The notes: generated by a model not told the origin, from the letters alone. A stretch of DNA of 60,000 nucleotides from Chrysomallon squamiferum (GCA_012295275.1 CM022673.1:29275136-29335135); one strand, 5' to 3'; shown: positions 13,558 to 26,955, numbered from the stretch's first letter. Made by a program: numbers and translations.

Positions 13558-15709
13558 TATGATAAACGTATATCCGCATCCGATCCGATAGCTTGCGATG
13601 AACACAGCACCAAACATGCTTTAACGTGATAACTTTAAAGCCGATAGCCTAAAAGCTTAAGTCGATAGTCCTGGAACGTATAGTCTTTAAACCTGCAGTG
13701 ACGAAATAGGGCAGCCATCTTGTTTGTGTTAGCCACTGACCTTCAGTGATGTTTTTAGAACTGCCAGTTGTAACACATATTGCGTAACGTGTTCTCACTT
13801 ATCTTGGAGGCGAGATAGAAAGCTTTTATCTCCGCATGAGTGATCTAGTTTAACACTGCATGCAGACTAAACAGAGAAAACAAACAAGTGTACGAGTTAA
13901 CGTGACACACAGACAGATGTGTGTCATTTCCTGTGCAGTTACCAGAACGTCTTTTGTTGTTGTTACTATTATCACAGTCAAGACAATGTGGAGTAGCAAC
14001 CTTTGGAGCCAAGCAGCAATTAGTAAATCCTTTTAGACACCAGCCGTCTTCGTACACGTCAAAGTGTACTTAACAAAAATGTCGTCTCTTCATGCTTAAC
14101 ACCGGCAGTTAATAGTGCAGATTTCGTCTCTTCTACTACTACTTACTACTACTACTACCGGCAGTTAATGCTACTGCACTACTAATAATAATATTTTGAC
14201 GCTGTTATTGCCACTACAAAGATTATTATTATTGTTGCTGTTGTTGTAGTATAGGTGGTGGTGGTGATGATGGTGGTGGCAGTAGTAGTAGTACTAGAAG
14301 TGGTGGTAGTAAAATAGTAAATATACGGACGGGCAGTAATTATAAGCCACGTAAAACCAATGAAAAGCTGTTAAAGCTTTCTGTAACAGAAATTTAGAAT
14401 ATTACTTATAACTCTACTTTTTGCTGAAGTACAAATAAACAATCGTACCTTTCCTTTTGGAACCGTATCTTCTTCTTCTCTTTTTTATTTCTTTTAATTC
14501 TTTTTTTCTCGAAATACTGAATTCTTTCTTTTATCATTCCTCCTTTCTTTCGTTTATTCATTCTTCTTTATCCTTTTTCTTTCTCTCTTTTTTCTAAAAA
14601 TTATTATTATTATTATTTATCGTCATTCCGCTCTGCTGGTTGCTAATGAAAGAATGCCTTCTCCACACTAAATGATGTTTATCTTTACCACGAAACATTT
14701 CAGAGGCAGGTAGTATGAATGTAATCGCTAGAAAATCTCCTTAAGTAAACAGAGATTACTGTATTTTGAAACCTTCAGCCATGCCTCTGTCTTTGCGGTA
14801 TTCACAAACACGACTGCACATGGATTTATCGAAAGATGTCCCCAGAGAAAAGCTCTCGAATGAGATGCCATTAAAGACATTAAATAACTGGACAATAAAA
14901 TTGATCTTTAAGAAGACCGGAGAGTTAAAGTAAAAAAACTGGATTCGCTTTCCAACATTAAAGGAAAAGTAGTGTGTAAAAAAAATCACTTTAAATGGTA
15001 ACGGTTTACAGAAAGCAAACACAACAACAACCAAAAAAAAAAGAGAAAAATCCCTGCAAATAAATCAAACAAGAAAAAAAAACTAATAAAGAAAACAAAC
15101 ACCTAAAACCAACCAAAAAACAACAAGAACAAATAGAAAGAAAGATAAAAAAAAAAAAAATGAAGGCACGACAAAAAAAATGATGCTGTGATTAACAGAG
15201 CTAGAACTATTTAATAAAAGAGCAGCATTTTCGAAACTACAGTATTAGATGTTATTAACATGATCTAACGTGTCAGAATATTATTAATAAAGTGAAATGT
15301 CTTTTTTTTTTTTCTTCAAAAATTCGAAATTGCTAAACTTAATTTAGTCATGTTCAGTGCATAATTCTTTTCCTTTTCTTTGATGCGTCTGATAAAAATA
15401 AAATTATCTTTAGTAGTGGTACTGAAACAGAAACCTCATCAATATCATATTTATTATTATTATTGTTGCTGTTGTCGTTTCTACTGCCAATGCCGCAGTC
15501 GTTGATGTTAGAAATAATGTTTAAAAAAAGAAAAAAAAGAGCGACCATTGACATTGCTCAAAATTAAATCAGTAACTAAAATTGTTTCAGATACATGAAA
15601 GGAAATCAATCAATAATCAATTAATATTCGTAAAACACTTATTTATTACTAATAGCAATTACACATTATATTAATGTTAAATGAAATTAGAGCACCAATC
15701 AAAGTTTCT

Positions 15710-15805
15710 GATAAACCAGTTGTCTGACACTGTCTGAAACAAGAACTGATCTGATGAATGGCAGGCAGTTCACACCACTGCTCTAACCACTGAACCATAA
15801 TCCTT
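15710..15805 (-). mobile_element. Decayed tRNA-derived SINE, 5' part
   Basis: Read on the minus strand, 15797-15787 is TGGTTCAGTGG followed by TTAGAGCAG. This is the classic Pol III A-box and D-arm arrangement of tRNA-derived SINEs. No clear B box follows at the expected distance and no tRNA cloverleaf can be completed, so it is read as a truncated SINE and not a tRNA gene. Confidence 0.5.
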
Positions 15806-17904
15806 ATAGTGCGAATGAAACAGTATACTTCCACACATGTATGTAATTAATAATCCATCTAGTTGATACGTTTCTCCGTCATTTGGACTTGTAGGTGTTA
15901 TCTGATAATAAAAAAAGATATATTACCAAACACTGTATAAACAGATGTTGCTGTATTTTCTTACTTGGGCCGGATGTCATCCATTATTAAAAATGTTGTT
16001 GTATTTTCTTTCTTACTAATACAAGTTCATTTAGCAGTTATAGTTTTGATTACGTCTAATAAATATTTGTATTTAAATGATTTTTTTTATTACTGTTTTT
16101 TGTCGTAATTCTGGTTATGATGATTATGATGATCATCATTATCATCATGGTTATGAAGTACTAAAGGCAAAGAAAGAAAGAAATAGTTTTAATTAACAAA
16201 ACACTCAGCCCATTTTACTCTATGATTATAAAGCGTCATGTATACTGTTTCAAGAAACCATAAAAAGAGAAAAAAACAAAAAATCTGCTGTTGCCACCCA
16301 GTACTTTATTCTTTTTCAATTAGCAATAAAGCATGTTTTATATACACCTTTCCCTAAACACGAAAACCACTCTCTACTGCTTTCAGTAAACGATCATCAC
16401 TCTCTAACTGGGTCGGCAAACGTTTTTAAAATAACTGTGATCGTGTTACTTAATTCACATTAAAACTATTCTTACTTAACTAGCTCTGTAACTGTCTGTC
16501 TTTTCCAGAATATTCTAAACGTATTAAAAAAAAAAAAAAAAAAATATTCTTGTAAACCTTACAATGTAACGGTTCTCTCAAATATTGCATAGTTTTGCAT
16601 ATTTCGTGCAGTCGTAACATCAAACGTTCTGACTGTCTCGTGCAGTGACTTACATCCAGCAAGCTAAGAAAATAACTTTGATTGATGAATTCCAGCTAAT
16701 GGCGTGTAATTTTTCAGGAAGCAGTAGCGAAAGACTGCTGTATTCCTTTCTTTCTTTTTTTCTTTTTGCATTAATAATGTGCTGACATGTAGAATAGTTA
16801 ACGTTTGAACGCTGATGGAGAAGCTGTTACTTATCGGATTACTGATCTTTATTTTACATTGTTCTGCTATTTGTTTCTGACACAGAGAGCTACTCGTAGC
16901 GGTCATAACGCAAAGTCGATTACGTCTCAGTGATTACAGCGAAACTAGTTTTGGGGAATATTCTTCTTCTTTCTGATTGCATGTCAATTATTGTCTTATG
17001 TCATACAAGAAGAAAAGCTAATTTAAAACAGAACAAGATCAGATTTAATTTGGACAAAAAGACTTTTCAAATAATATATCCTGTCTCTTCAGAAAAGTAA
17101 CTAAGAATATTTAGCATGTTATTTCTGAAGTTAACGATTTATTAAACAAATAAATAGTTTTGTTGTTGTTCCGCTAGACAAAACTATTAAGTAACATTCC
17201 TACTTCTTACTTTGACGCCAACGTCATAGTCTGAATGATATTATATAAACATTGTAAAATATTAAAAATAAAATATAACATTAATGTGAATATCTGCAAC
17301 TGAACACTTTATAAACAGAGAGAGAGAGAGACGACATTTATGTCAGGTTTAGTGTACACAGATTTGCTGTGCGGTTGTAATCTGGTGTGCAAACAAGTTT
17401 TTTTAATATTCGTTTTGTTCCTGGTGATAATCTACAGTGTTAAGATTTTTATGGTCCACAGCAAGATCTAGATCCCAGAAAATGGAGACGATGCCTTTGT
17501 GTGGTTAACTTTCTAAATGAAAAAATGTCGTAGAGCAAAAAGTATCAGAGAGGCAGAATGACCTTTAAAATAATTTAAATCAGTGTTTAAACTTATCTTC
17601 GTCTTCTCTCCCTGTTGTGTTCTTGTCTTTCTTTAGCCGAATAGTTAGACTTTTCTTTCAACGATTATGGTAAACTTCAGAAGAGATGTTTTCTTTTCAT
17701 ATCTTTTTTTTTTTTTTTTTTGATTTAAAACAAGGGACTGATTTTAAATAAAGACATTTAAAAATCAATTTTTTTTTATATGATGTTTAATTAAATATTA
17801 AAAATGATACAAAAAGAAGTGACAGGATAGAAATAACGATATGAGAAAGTAAACGAGAAAGAGAGAGAGAGAGTTTTATTTTAATTTTTTGTATGATGAT
17901 GATA

Positions 17905-17972
17905 TTACATATGTGTGTATGTATGTATGTAAGTGTGTGTGTATGTATGTATGTATGTTTGTATGTATGTAT
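17905..17972. repeat. (TATG)n / (TG)n microsatellite
   Basis: Two TATG runs separated by a short GTGTGT segment. Confidence 0.85.
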
Positions 17973-18540
17973 TTTGTCCTCTCTTAATTGCCTCTATAAG
18001 AAAAAAACACAAACAAAAAACAAAATAGATATAATTTCTTTTGTGATTAAAAAAACATGGTCCTGGGTTTTGTCCAGCGTCTGTTGTATGTTCGTCCAGA
18101 CACTAAATGTCATTCTTATTACAGAACACAGCATGGAACCAACTAGGTTAATTGAATTTTTGTCTTCGTACTATCTTTTTTCTTTCTTTCTCCAACAAGC
18201 TAATGTTCCTGGTTGTTAGATTAATCAAATAATATTATATGTAATTTCTGCAACGTTGTTATCGTTTCAGCCGTTTCACGGTGACGACTGGCAAGCCCGG
18301 TAACAGATAGTTTGTAAGTATGATCGGTCGTGGTAATTCACAGTCTTCCATCACCAGTTTTTAGAGGTTATTAGCGTCACGTTCTGTCGAAGCAAACCAA
18401 CAATTTCCTTGATCGAAGCAGCATAAAATAAAACATTGCTAAAGCAACCATCAAATGGAAGAGAGCAAGGGTCATCTCGTTTAGATGTTTATCTAGAAAC
18501 TATATGTGTGAGTGAGCGAGCGGGATTGAGAGACAGAGAG

Positions 18541-18674
<134 letters not shown>

Positions 18675-20307
18675 CAAACAAATAGGCAAATAGCAAGATA
18701 AAAAAAAAAACAGGCGAGTAGAAACAAAAGAGCGCGAGAAAATAAAGCAGGAAGAAATATCTTAAACTTTACTATTTAATATTAAAGTTATTTTGATACT
18801 GATTGATACATACACAGCAGTATGCATACAATAGTTGTTAATGACTTCAAAACCTCTGCAGCAAATCGGTGTGCGTATCAAAGGCAGAGGAATCGCAGTC
18901 AGCTCGCTGAAGATTCTGTTTTCCCTAGAAATCTCCTGACTTACCAGGTTGTCACTTATCTGCAGAGTCAGATGTTTGTTATAACTCAAAACTTTCTTTC
19001 CTGCGACGGCGTATTGACGTTTTATATCTGTTTATGATTTGTTAAAACTGAAAATATTCTGAACCATAACGTGGAATTGTCTCCGATGGGGAAAACAAGA
19101 TCTGGACGTCTCGTCTCAGAAGGCTACGATGCTGGCCATCTTTACACATCAGGCAGGACACAGCATTAGATAAATCATCCGATACGGGCAACATTTCAAT
19201 AAAATCTTAGCACCTTTTTCACTGGAGACTGCCGTAAATTGTCTAAACAGCTCGGGATAATGTGATTCTTCTACTGAAACCAGTCCCTTTGGTTGCCACA
19301 TTTGCAAATTATTTCTGTTAATAATGATAAAACGTGAATGCGCAGACTTTCCTTAACAAAAATCGAAAGGAATGGCGAAGAAAAGTGAACTCATCAATAT
19401 GTGTTAGAGTAAGTAAATTTTACACTTTCCACCGCTGATATAAATATATGGGCATTTTACCGTCTTCCCCGGTGTAAGGGCGTCTATAAATGGTTGGCGA
19501 TCGTTACTGCCCACACGTAGCTACGTTAAATCACATTTAACGATGGAAAGAAAATTAACAAAAGGAACCGTCTGATCGGCTTGATTTCACTGTGTATTAT
19601 GTTGATATTATCAGTTCTCTACATATTATTTTGATATAATCAGTTCTCTGTATAGTGTACCGATGCAGTCAATTCTCTATATATTACGTCGTTACAACTG
19701 TCACTTTCATGGCTACTTTATATACTGCTGTAAAATTGTCATCAGTCAGTTCTTAATGGATATTCGTTCAAGAATTCATCAGTTTTCTTTTTATTCGGTA
19801 GTATAAACAGTAGTAGCAGTTGTTGTTGCTGTTGACACTGCTGTTAATATAGCAGTAATAATAGTTGTTACCGTAGTTTGTAGTAGTAGTAGTATCCCGG
19901 TTATTCAGTTATTGGTGTTGTTGTTATTTGTGTGAATGTAATAATAATATATGCAGTAATCTGCTCTTTAGAATGAATAACAAAACATCAGTAACATTGA
20001 CTTGCCAGTCCTTCGTGCATGTTTAGGCCAAATGTAAACAGATGGTAACAGATTGGTCTACGGTGTTAATAGCTTCTGGGATGGCCCAGGTTGTTAATAA
20101 TAACAACATCTGTATTGAATTCTCATCAAGCTCACGTCAGTGTCGTGTTGCCAGCAACCTGTCGTCAAAAACAGAAAAAGTTTTGTTACGAATTTGTACG
20201 AAATGTACGTCACTTTGATTCTTCCTGAATTACCGGATAGACTGCACTTTAGTATTTCACTTGTAAAATGTTTATAATGTGATATCAGCATCAAAACTGT
20301 AAGTGTA

Positions 20308-20482
20308 CATTATTATTATTATCATCACCATCATTATCATCATCATCATTAATATTATCATTATTATTATTATTATTAATTTTATTATTATTATCATATT
20401 ATTATTATTATTAATTTTATTATTATTATCATTATTATTATTATTATTAACATTATCATTATCATCATCATTATCATAGTCG
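20308..20482. repeat. TTA/TCA trinucleotide repeat
   Basis: Imperfect ATT and ATC triplets containing a short internal duplication of a TTAATTTTATTATTATTATC block. Confidence 0.85.
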
Positions 20483-20742
20483 TGTCGTCATTGTTATCAC
20501 AATGGTCAAATCATCATGGAGATTATTCTCTTTTTGCGTTGTTCATTTCGTTGAATAATTGATCTATCTATTCACAGCGGTTCTAATTACTAATTACTGC
20601 ATGTAATTACGCTGTTTGAATATGATTATTTAAATCTGAAAAGTATCTTAGTTTACTATAAAATATATATTGAACGAATATATATATAATTTGTATTTAT
20701 ACTAACATATATTTCGATGTGTTATGTTAAGGTGTAGCTAGC

Positions 20743-20774
<32 letters not shown>

Positions 20775-20834
20775 TGTATGTATGTATGTATGTATGTATC
20801 TGTGTTTGTATGTATATATGTATCTGTGTTTGTA
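20743..20834. repeat. (TATG)n microsatellite
   Basis: About 14 consecutive TATG units from about 20745 to 20799, then two copies of an imperfect TATCTGTGTTTGTATGTA unit. Confidence 0.92.
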
Positions 20835-22244
20835 TGTACATACGCAAACAAATACACATACACAGACATACTATACACATAAGCACAGAATAAACGAACA
20901 ACATATAACAGTAAACAGATAAATAGATTTTTGTACTGGTTTAGAGGACTACGTTATTGCAGCTGTGACAAATGACTAAAAATAAAGCCCACAAAACCCG
21001 GTGACCCGGTGACCTCTGTGCAAATTAGTGTCACATCGCCGCCAACGCGCCTCTGGCCTCCCAACACTTGTCATATTAGCATTTGCTAGGGAAAAGATCT
21101 CTGTGATTTGGAGCCGTTGGCTGCGGCTTGACTCTACGTCTTCGGCAGAGTCTGGAATCTGAACCGCCGATAACAAGTGCACCGGTGACATTCAGTAAAA
21201 ATAGCAATGTTAATTACGCGTTTAAAATCTCTTCATACAGTCGTAAATAAATATGCAGATTTTTGCAACGCAGAGAAGAAATGCCGCAGCAAGCCAACGA
21301 TAAAGATACGGTTCAAATGACAAAAAGTTCCGACATGCTAAATGAAAAATGTACGACAGCATAGCTTTTGGTCAACGACTGTAGACGAATTTCTGGATGC
21401 GTTTTAATTATTAACATGGGTTAAGACTTGCTGGGTCGGGTTCTGTCTGGGTAAACGTGGATATTATTTGTCTGGTTTCTAACAGTTGTGTGTTTAGTTT
21501 GTATGTCTGTTAGTTAACTGCGTGGAACTGTCGATACTGTCCATGTGGGAAGCGAGTTCACTGGAAATTCGTTCAAAACTGTTCAATGCTAGAATCTCTC
21601 TTCACTTCTGTTGTTTCGTTTTTGCCAATAATGGTTTTAAATAATAAATAATATAATATGATATAATACAATGTCAGCACATGATATGATTCAGTCAGCA
21701 CATTAAAGGATATGTGATGCTGTACGTTTTATTAAATTGATGTAAAGAACTCCAGACTTGTTTGTCATATGCATTTTTATTTCTGTTTACGAATTTATTC
21801 ATTTCTGTCAGAGGATCAATATCGTTTCATGTTTGCATGTGTGAGTTATTAATATTTATGATAAGAATACGTCAAAACTTATTACTAGGAAAACCACTCC
21901 ACCTATAAAATAATTTAACTTTTTGTCTGTGCAAATAATCAAGATATTTGAAATTCAGAAATAACATTTTGTATTGTGAGCCTGTATTTTGTCTGACAAT
22001 ACAACAGCTTCAGATCAACTGGGCTACTGCTGAACAGCTTCTTGTATTACTCTAAATATATAAATTATTTATTTATTTCTCTATCTTATCTATCTACCTA
22101 TCTCTGTCTGACTTTATATTATCTGCCAATATAAGAGCGGTAAAAAACACAAATGAAATATATATTTAGTTTTATTTCTTTAATTTATGCATTGTCTACG
22201 TCCGAAACAATTTCAGTTCATTGTTTTTCATTTGTATTTTTCAG

Positions 22245-22497
22245 ATCAAGATCAAGTTCTTCACAGAAATGAAAACTAAAAGACTCGTGTAATACACTGT
22301 GTAAATAAAACAACATTTTCCATGGCAATCAAAACTTCCGAATGCAACGTTTTACTACCGATATCTTTCATCTTATTAACATAACACTACCCGACTAAAA
22401 GCGTCTTTCATTTCATCTTTGTGAGTGTAAATATATATATATATGTATATGTATATGTGTGTGTGTGTTCCTATCTGATTCGAAGAATAAAATAAAC
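22245..22497 (+). promoter_or_regulatory. Probable 5' UTR of the 5-HT1-like receptor exon
   Basis: A T-rich tract ending in TTTTTCAG at 22237-22244 is a good 3' splice site, so the coding exon may begin at 22245 with about 250 nt of leader. Upstream ATGs occur in it (for example 22268). A TA/TATG/TG microsatellite at about 22431-22468 sits only 30 bp before the start codon. The splice site is inferred; no upstream non-coding exon or promoter could be identified. Confidence 0.35.
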
Positions 22498-23953
22498 ATG
22501 GAAAACTTAACAACCAGTACAATAAAACTGATCAGCTACGAAGACTCTGACAATTCCAGCATCGTGTTTAACGATTCGGCGGACGTCTTCGTCAACGACA
22601 GCTCCACGTTCGTGCCGATGTTCACGAACCACGTACCCAAATACGACGTCGGCACCACGACAGCAATATGTGCCTTGCTCGGTGCCATGATTCTGGCGAC
22701 GATCCTGGGGAACGTGTTCGTCATCACCGCCATATTGGTGGAGAAGAGTCTGCAGGGCGTGTCCAACTACCTGGTCCTGTCCCTGGCCGTCACGGACCTG
22801 CTGGTGGCCGTGCTGGTCATGCCGATCAGTCTGATCTACGTCATCAGCGAGCACTGGTACCTGGGACCCGAGGTGTGCGACATGTGGATTTCGATGGACA
22901 TCTCTCTGCTGCACCGCGTCCATCCTGCACCTCGTGGCGATTTCGCTCGACCGGTTCTGGGCCGTGTCAAACATCGACTACATTCGTCGCCGGTGCGCGA
23001 AGCAGATCATCATCATGGTTGTCATCGTGTGGTTCGTTGCTGTGGGAATATCCATCCCGCCCTTGTTCGGCTGGAAGGACGAAGGAAATCCAGATTACTC
23101 AGGAATATGCAGCATAACCACTGATAAAGGATACACAATATTTTCCACGTTCGGAGCCTTCTACTTACCTTTGGTTCTCATGCTTGTGCTGAATTATAAA
23201 ATATACATGGCCGCCAGATCGCGGATTAGGAAAAAGCGTTTCGGCGGGAAACATCGTCACGTGCCTGTTCCCGTGGTGACGGTGGAGAACGGAACAACAG
23301 CAAATCCTTCGAGAAATTCTTCCGGAAGTGACGTTAGCCAAGACGGCTTTTCAATGTACAATGGATCTTGTGTTAACATGAACGAGTTTTCGAAGCTCGA
23401 AAGTACTTACGAACCTTCACAGATCGACGACGGGCAAAACGACGGCCCGGCCACAACAACAACTACGACATCTTTTAATGGTCTGCTGCAGGTGACGTCG
23501 TGCGGATCGAACCTTGGAGCGAACCTGACTCCAAACTTCGGACCTTCGCTGACTGTTCCAGAAGGAGGCAACGTCTACGTTGTTTCCAAAAACAGATCCA
23601 ACAACAACAGCAAGCGAGCCCGCAACAGAGAGAAAGACAAACTGAGGAAGGAGAAAATAGAAATGAGGAGAGAGAGAAAAGCGGCTCGCGTTCTGGGAAT
23701 CATTACGGGAGCTTTCGTTGTTTGTTGGTTGCCGTTCTTTCTCATTGCAGTGATTTTCCCCTTTTGTTCCATGTGTAGTACGTTTCCCGAAGAAGCTGTG
23801 AGTTTTTTTACGTGGCTCGGTTATTTTAACAGTCTCCTCAACCCGATCATTTATACTATTTTCAACCCAAGTTTTCGCACTGCGTTCAGAAAACTGTTTT
23901 TCCGCAGATTACATTATTTAAAGAGAAAAAAAAAAGAAAAAAAAAAGACGTGA
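22498..23953 (+). CDS. Serotonin 5-HT1-like G-protein-coupled receptor, with a frameshift in TM3
   Basis: A class A amine receptor, by family expected to bind serotonin at the plasma membrane and couple to Gi/o. The start at 22498 has A at -3 and G at +4. Numbering by joining the two frames gives 484 residues. Four N-terminal sequons (N3, N19, N25, N33) come first, then TM1 ~55-80, TM2 with D100 (2.50), C127 (3.25) and the amine-binding D134 (3.32). Downstream are D151-R152-F153 (DRF in place of DRY), W178 (4.50), ECL2 C204, TM5 S216-T217 with P224 (5.50), a ~155-residue third loop, CWLP 409-412, Y442 (7.43) and NPIIY 448-452. The WLGY...NSLLNP block and the GYTIFSTFGAFY block are 5-HT1-type. 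The exon has no introns, as is common in this subfamily. One extra base at 22901-22907 breaks the frame after D134-I135, yet both sides are fully conserved. Sequence error, polymorphism or very recent inactivation are all possible. Confidence 0.88.
22901..22907 (+). other. Frameshift site in the receptor TM3
   Basis: The run TCTCTCT follows the GAC-A that encodes D134-I135. The upstream frame continues as Ser-Leu-Leu-His and diverges from the family. Omitting one T would lead straight into Leu-Cys-Cys-Thr, the normal TM3 continuation, from 22904. The upstream frame stays open to 23124 but encodes no receptor sequence. Confidence 0.9.
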
Positions 23954-24139
23954 ATGTGTTCCGTGTATTAACTGAAAACTACATATAAAAGTATTTATAT
24001 ATGCGTTATTTTTACTGTGAATTCACTTATTTTTACTGATGTCAAGATTCGACTAAATATTGAAATACTTCCTGTTCTGTTTTTCTGTCTTCTTTCTTTT
24101 TCTGGATGTTTTTTTCTTTATTTCTTTCTCGTTCCATCA

Positions 24140-24337
24140 TTTTTTTTTTTTTTTTTTTTTTTTATATATATATATTATATAAAACATATACTGGCTTTTT
24201 TTTTTTTTTTTTTTTTTTAAAACTCACGAAAATCAAATACAACTCAAAATAATTTAAATTTGCCTTAATTTATTTCAGAACCAGAAACGGAACGCACATT
24301 CCATTGACAGCTACTAACAAACTGAACTTTTTTCTCT

Positions 24338-24377
<40 letters not shown>
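24140..24377. repeat. Poly(T) runs downstream of the receptor
   Basis: Three long T tracts (about 24140-24163, 24197-24218 and 24340-24377) lie 190-420 bp after the receptor stop codon. No convincing AATAAA lies close to the stop, so the 3' end of the transcript is not defined. Confidence 0.85.
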
Positions 24378-24383
<6 letters not shown>

Positions 24384-24567
24384 TGAATGATATGCAGCTA
24401 AATAATGTAATTCATTATAATAATGTCCTGCATAAAGGGCTAAAATTGTACGTTTTATATTTTTAAAATGCTTTTTGCTTCCAAGTAGACTAAATTTACA
24501 AAATATATAAATATATATACATATATATAGTTTAATTACTTACTTACTCATAATAGCTTCGCCTGGA

Positions 24568-24570
<3 letters not shown>

Positions 24571-24609
<39 letters not shown>

Positions 24610-24713
24610 TTTGTTATTTTGTTTGTTTGTTTGTTTGTTCATTTATTCATTCATTCGCTCATTACTTTTCCTGTTACTAGCGTTTAGTTAATAACTTACA
24701 ATTATATGTAATT

Positions 24714-24757
<44 letters not shown>

Positions 24758-24935
24758 TATATTTATTTATTTATTTATTATCATTAATTAATTAATTAAT
24801 TAATTTATTTATTTATTATTATTTTATTTATTTATTTATTTATTGTTTTGTTTATTTACTTCTTATTTTATTTATTTATTTATTTACTTATTTATTTATT
24901 TATTTATTATTTTATTTATTTACTTACTAATTTAA
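24571..24935. repeat. (TTTA)n repeat cluster
   Basis: Several long TTTA arrays (24571-24612, 24715-24780, 24808-24845, 24868-24910) are separated by related TTTG, TTAA and TTCA units. The cluster is about 365 bp. Confidence 0.92.
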
Positions 24936-25722
24936 CAGATTATAAATAAATATCTCTCATAGCAGATTAGCCGGTAACTGAATCGTTATTTGAGTTCCTA
25001 TCCAAGCTTCTCTCTCACTAATTTCATTACTTGTATGTCACTACAGTCGAAAACGTAATTCAGACTCATACACAGAAACCCAGCATGCATTTAATAAAAC
25101 AACTTTAATAACTGGGAAATACTGCACGTTTATTTCAACTGACAGTTGCAGTCTGGTCACTTTGTGACATTTTTATAACAACAGCAAATGGTAAAAAAAA
25201 AAAAATCCTTCAGACGCATAATAATCATAAGATATATTATACGGCAAAGACATTCCAAAACATCTAATAATAGTAATAGTAATAATAGTGATAATAATAA
25301 TAATAATAATGACGACTATGATATATCCGTAGAGACATAATTTTCCGTATGAACGTGCGTTTCGTGTCTGCGGTGCATGTTCGTGTGTACATGATGTACA
25401 CGTTGTAAGCAGTGAACGGGCGGTGAATTAATTAAGCAGTAAAACAGGTGCATGTTCAGATTCATAATGTTGTTTTAATTACGTTTTTCTTAATTTATTA
25501 CTGTAATTAGCGTACTATTACCTGACATATTATTTAAAGTAATTTATTTGTTCCTAATATAACTGAGATAAAACTGAGAAACTTAATTAAAAGAGGAATG
25601 TTTTGAGATATAGCTACTGGGATACAATCAGAAATACGGGGCTAGACATTCATTTTATTTCTTTAGATAAATAGACTGAATTCCTGAGTATAATTACTGG
25701 TGTTTGTAGGCGTATCCCTGGA

Positions 25723-25790
25723 ACTATAAATAAATAAATAAATAATTATGTGTATTTATTTATTTATTTATTTATTTATACACATATATT
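25723..25790. repeat. Inverted tetranucleotide repeat (hairpin-forming)
   Basis: An (AAAT)n arm at about 25725-25745 faces a (TTTA)n arm at about 25755-25780. TATGTGTA and TACACATA form a second nested pair around the latter. The arms are complementary and could fold into a stem. Confidence 0.7.
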
Positions 25791-25964
25791 TGCATGTATA
25801 TGCATATAATATATAAATCGCAAAGTTATTGCATCGTTCGTTCCTTTTTCATTTTTTTTTTTTTTTTTTTTTTTGCTCATAATTATTTTATCCTTTTTCC
25901 TTATCTTTCTTTGCAAAAATGAATTAATAATAATAAAACAACAACCACAACAACAACAAACAAC

Positions 25965-26020
25965 AACAATAATAATAATAATAATAATAACACTAATAAT
26001 AATAATAATAATAACTAATA
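25965..26020. repeat. (AAT)n microsatellite
   Basis: Interrupted AAT triplets, preceded by a CAA/AAC-rich stretch from about 25940. Confidence 0.85.
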
Positions 26021-26176
26021 ACTAATAAAATAAAATATTAAAAATAAAATCTTCAGCTGAGTCATAATAGGATATAAATAATTGAAAGATAAAAATAAAT
26101 AGCAAAATAATGACGTGAAGAAAAATACTCTGAATTTAATACAAAATTTATAATCCGCATTTCATACAATATTGGG

Positions 26177-26208
<32 letters not shown>

Positions 26209-26614
26209 TCACACGTTGCAGTCTGGTATCTTACGCACTCTGTTTCGATTTTATGATAAATGTAATCAGACTAGTTTTCCGCGTAGACTTTTTTTCATTG
26301 AGAGATTAAATAGATTTTTTCCCTCTCTGAAGCCTGTTTTCCAATTATTCTGTAATTGCTGCATTAACATGAAAAATTCACTTTGTTTTACATTGCCTAC
26401 GATAAGTACGTTTATTACTTCGCAATCGAACGCTTCGGCTATTTCCGTTAGAGCGAAGAAAAATTAAGTCTGCGTTCAAAATGAATTTTTCGCGCCAGAC
26501 ACAGTGTTATGACACTACCGACTGATCAATACCAACACGGGTGTAATATCTCAGCTATATACTGCACTCGAATATTACTCTTTTTATATTTTTGTCTTCT
26601 TATCTTCCTTTTTT

Positions 26615-26646
<32 letters not shown>

Positions 26647-26846
26647 CTGATACGACTGCTGGCATAGGAATAGGTGAAAAAAAAGAGACTTCTAAATCAT
26701 TCTTTTAATTTCGTTTTACAAAGGCAGGCGGTAAGAAAAATGACTGTTTTGATTTATGCGCGCGTATTTTTTTGTATTTGGGTTTAAATTTTACTGTAAA
26801 ATTTAGCTTTCTCAAGGACGTTTATATTTAATGTGCGTGTTTGTGT

Positions 26847-26872
26847 GTGTGTGTGTCTCTCTGTGTGTGTGT

Positions 26873-26952
<80 letters not shown>
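26847..26952. repeat. (GT)n microsatellite, ~106 bp
   Basis: GT repeat with two short CTCTCT interruptions near the left end, then a pure run of nearly 80 bp. Confidence 0.95.

Positions 26953-26955
<3 letters not shown>

Noticed and set aside
15710-15805. A functional tRNA gene
   Set aside because: Only an A-box/D-arm half is recognisable; anticodon arm, T arm and acceptor pairing are missing.
22459-22497. Upstream in-frame ATG at 22459 as the receptor start
   Set aside because: It lies in the TA/TG microsatellite; the ATG at 22498 has a much better context and begins a normal glycosylated N-terminus.
22507-22974. 155-residue minus-strand frame
   Set aside because: It is an antisense shadow of the receptor exon, kept open by that exon's higher GC content.
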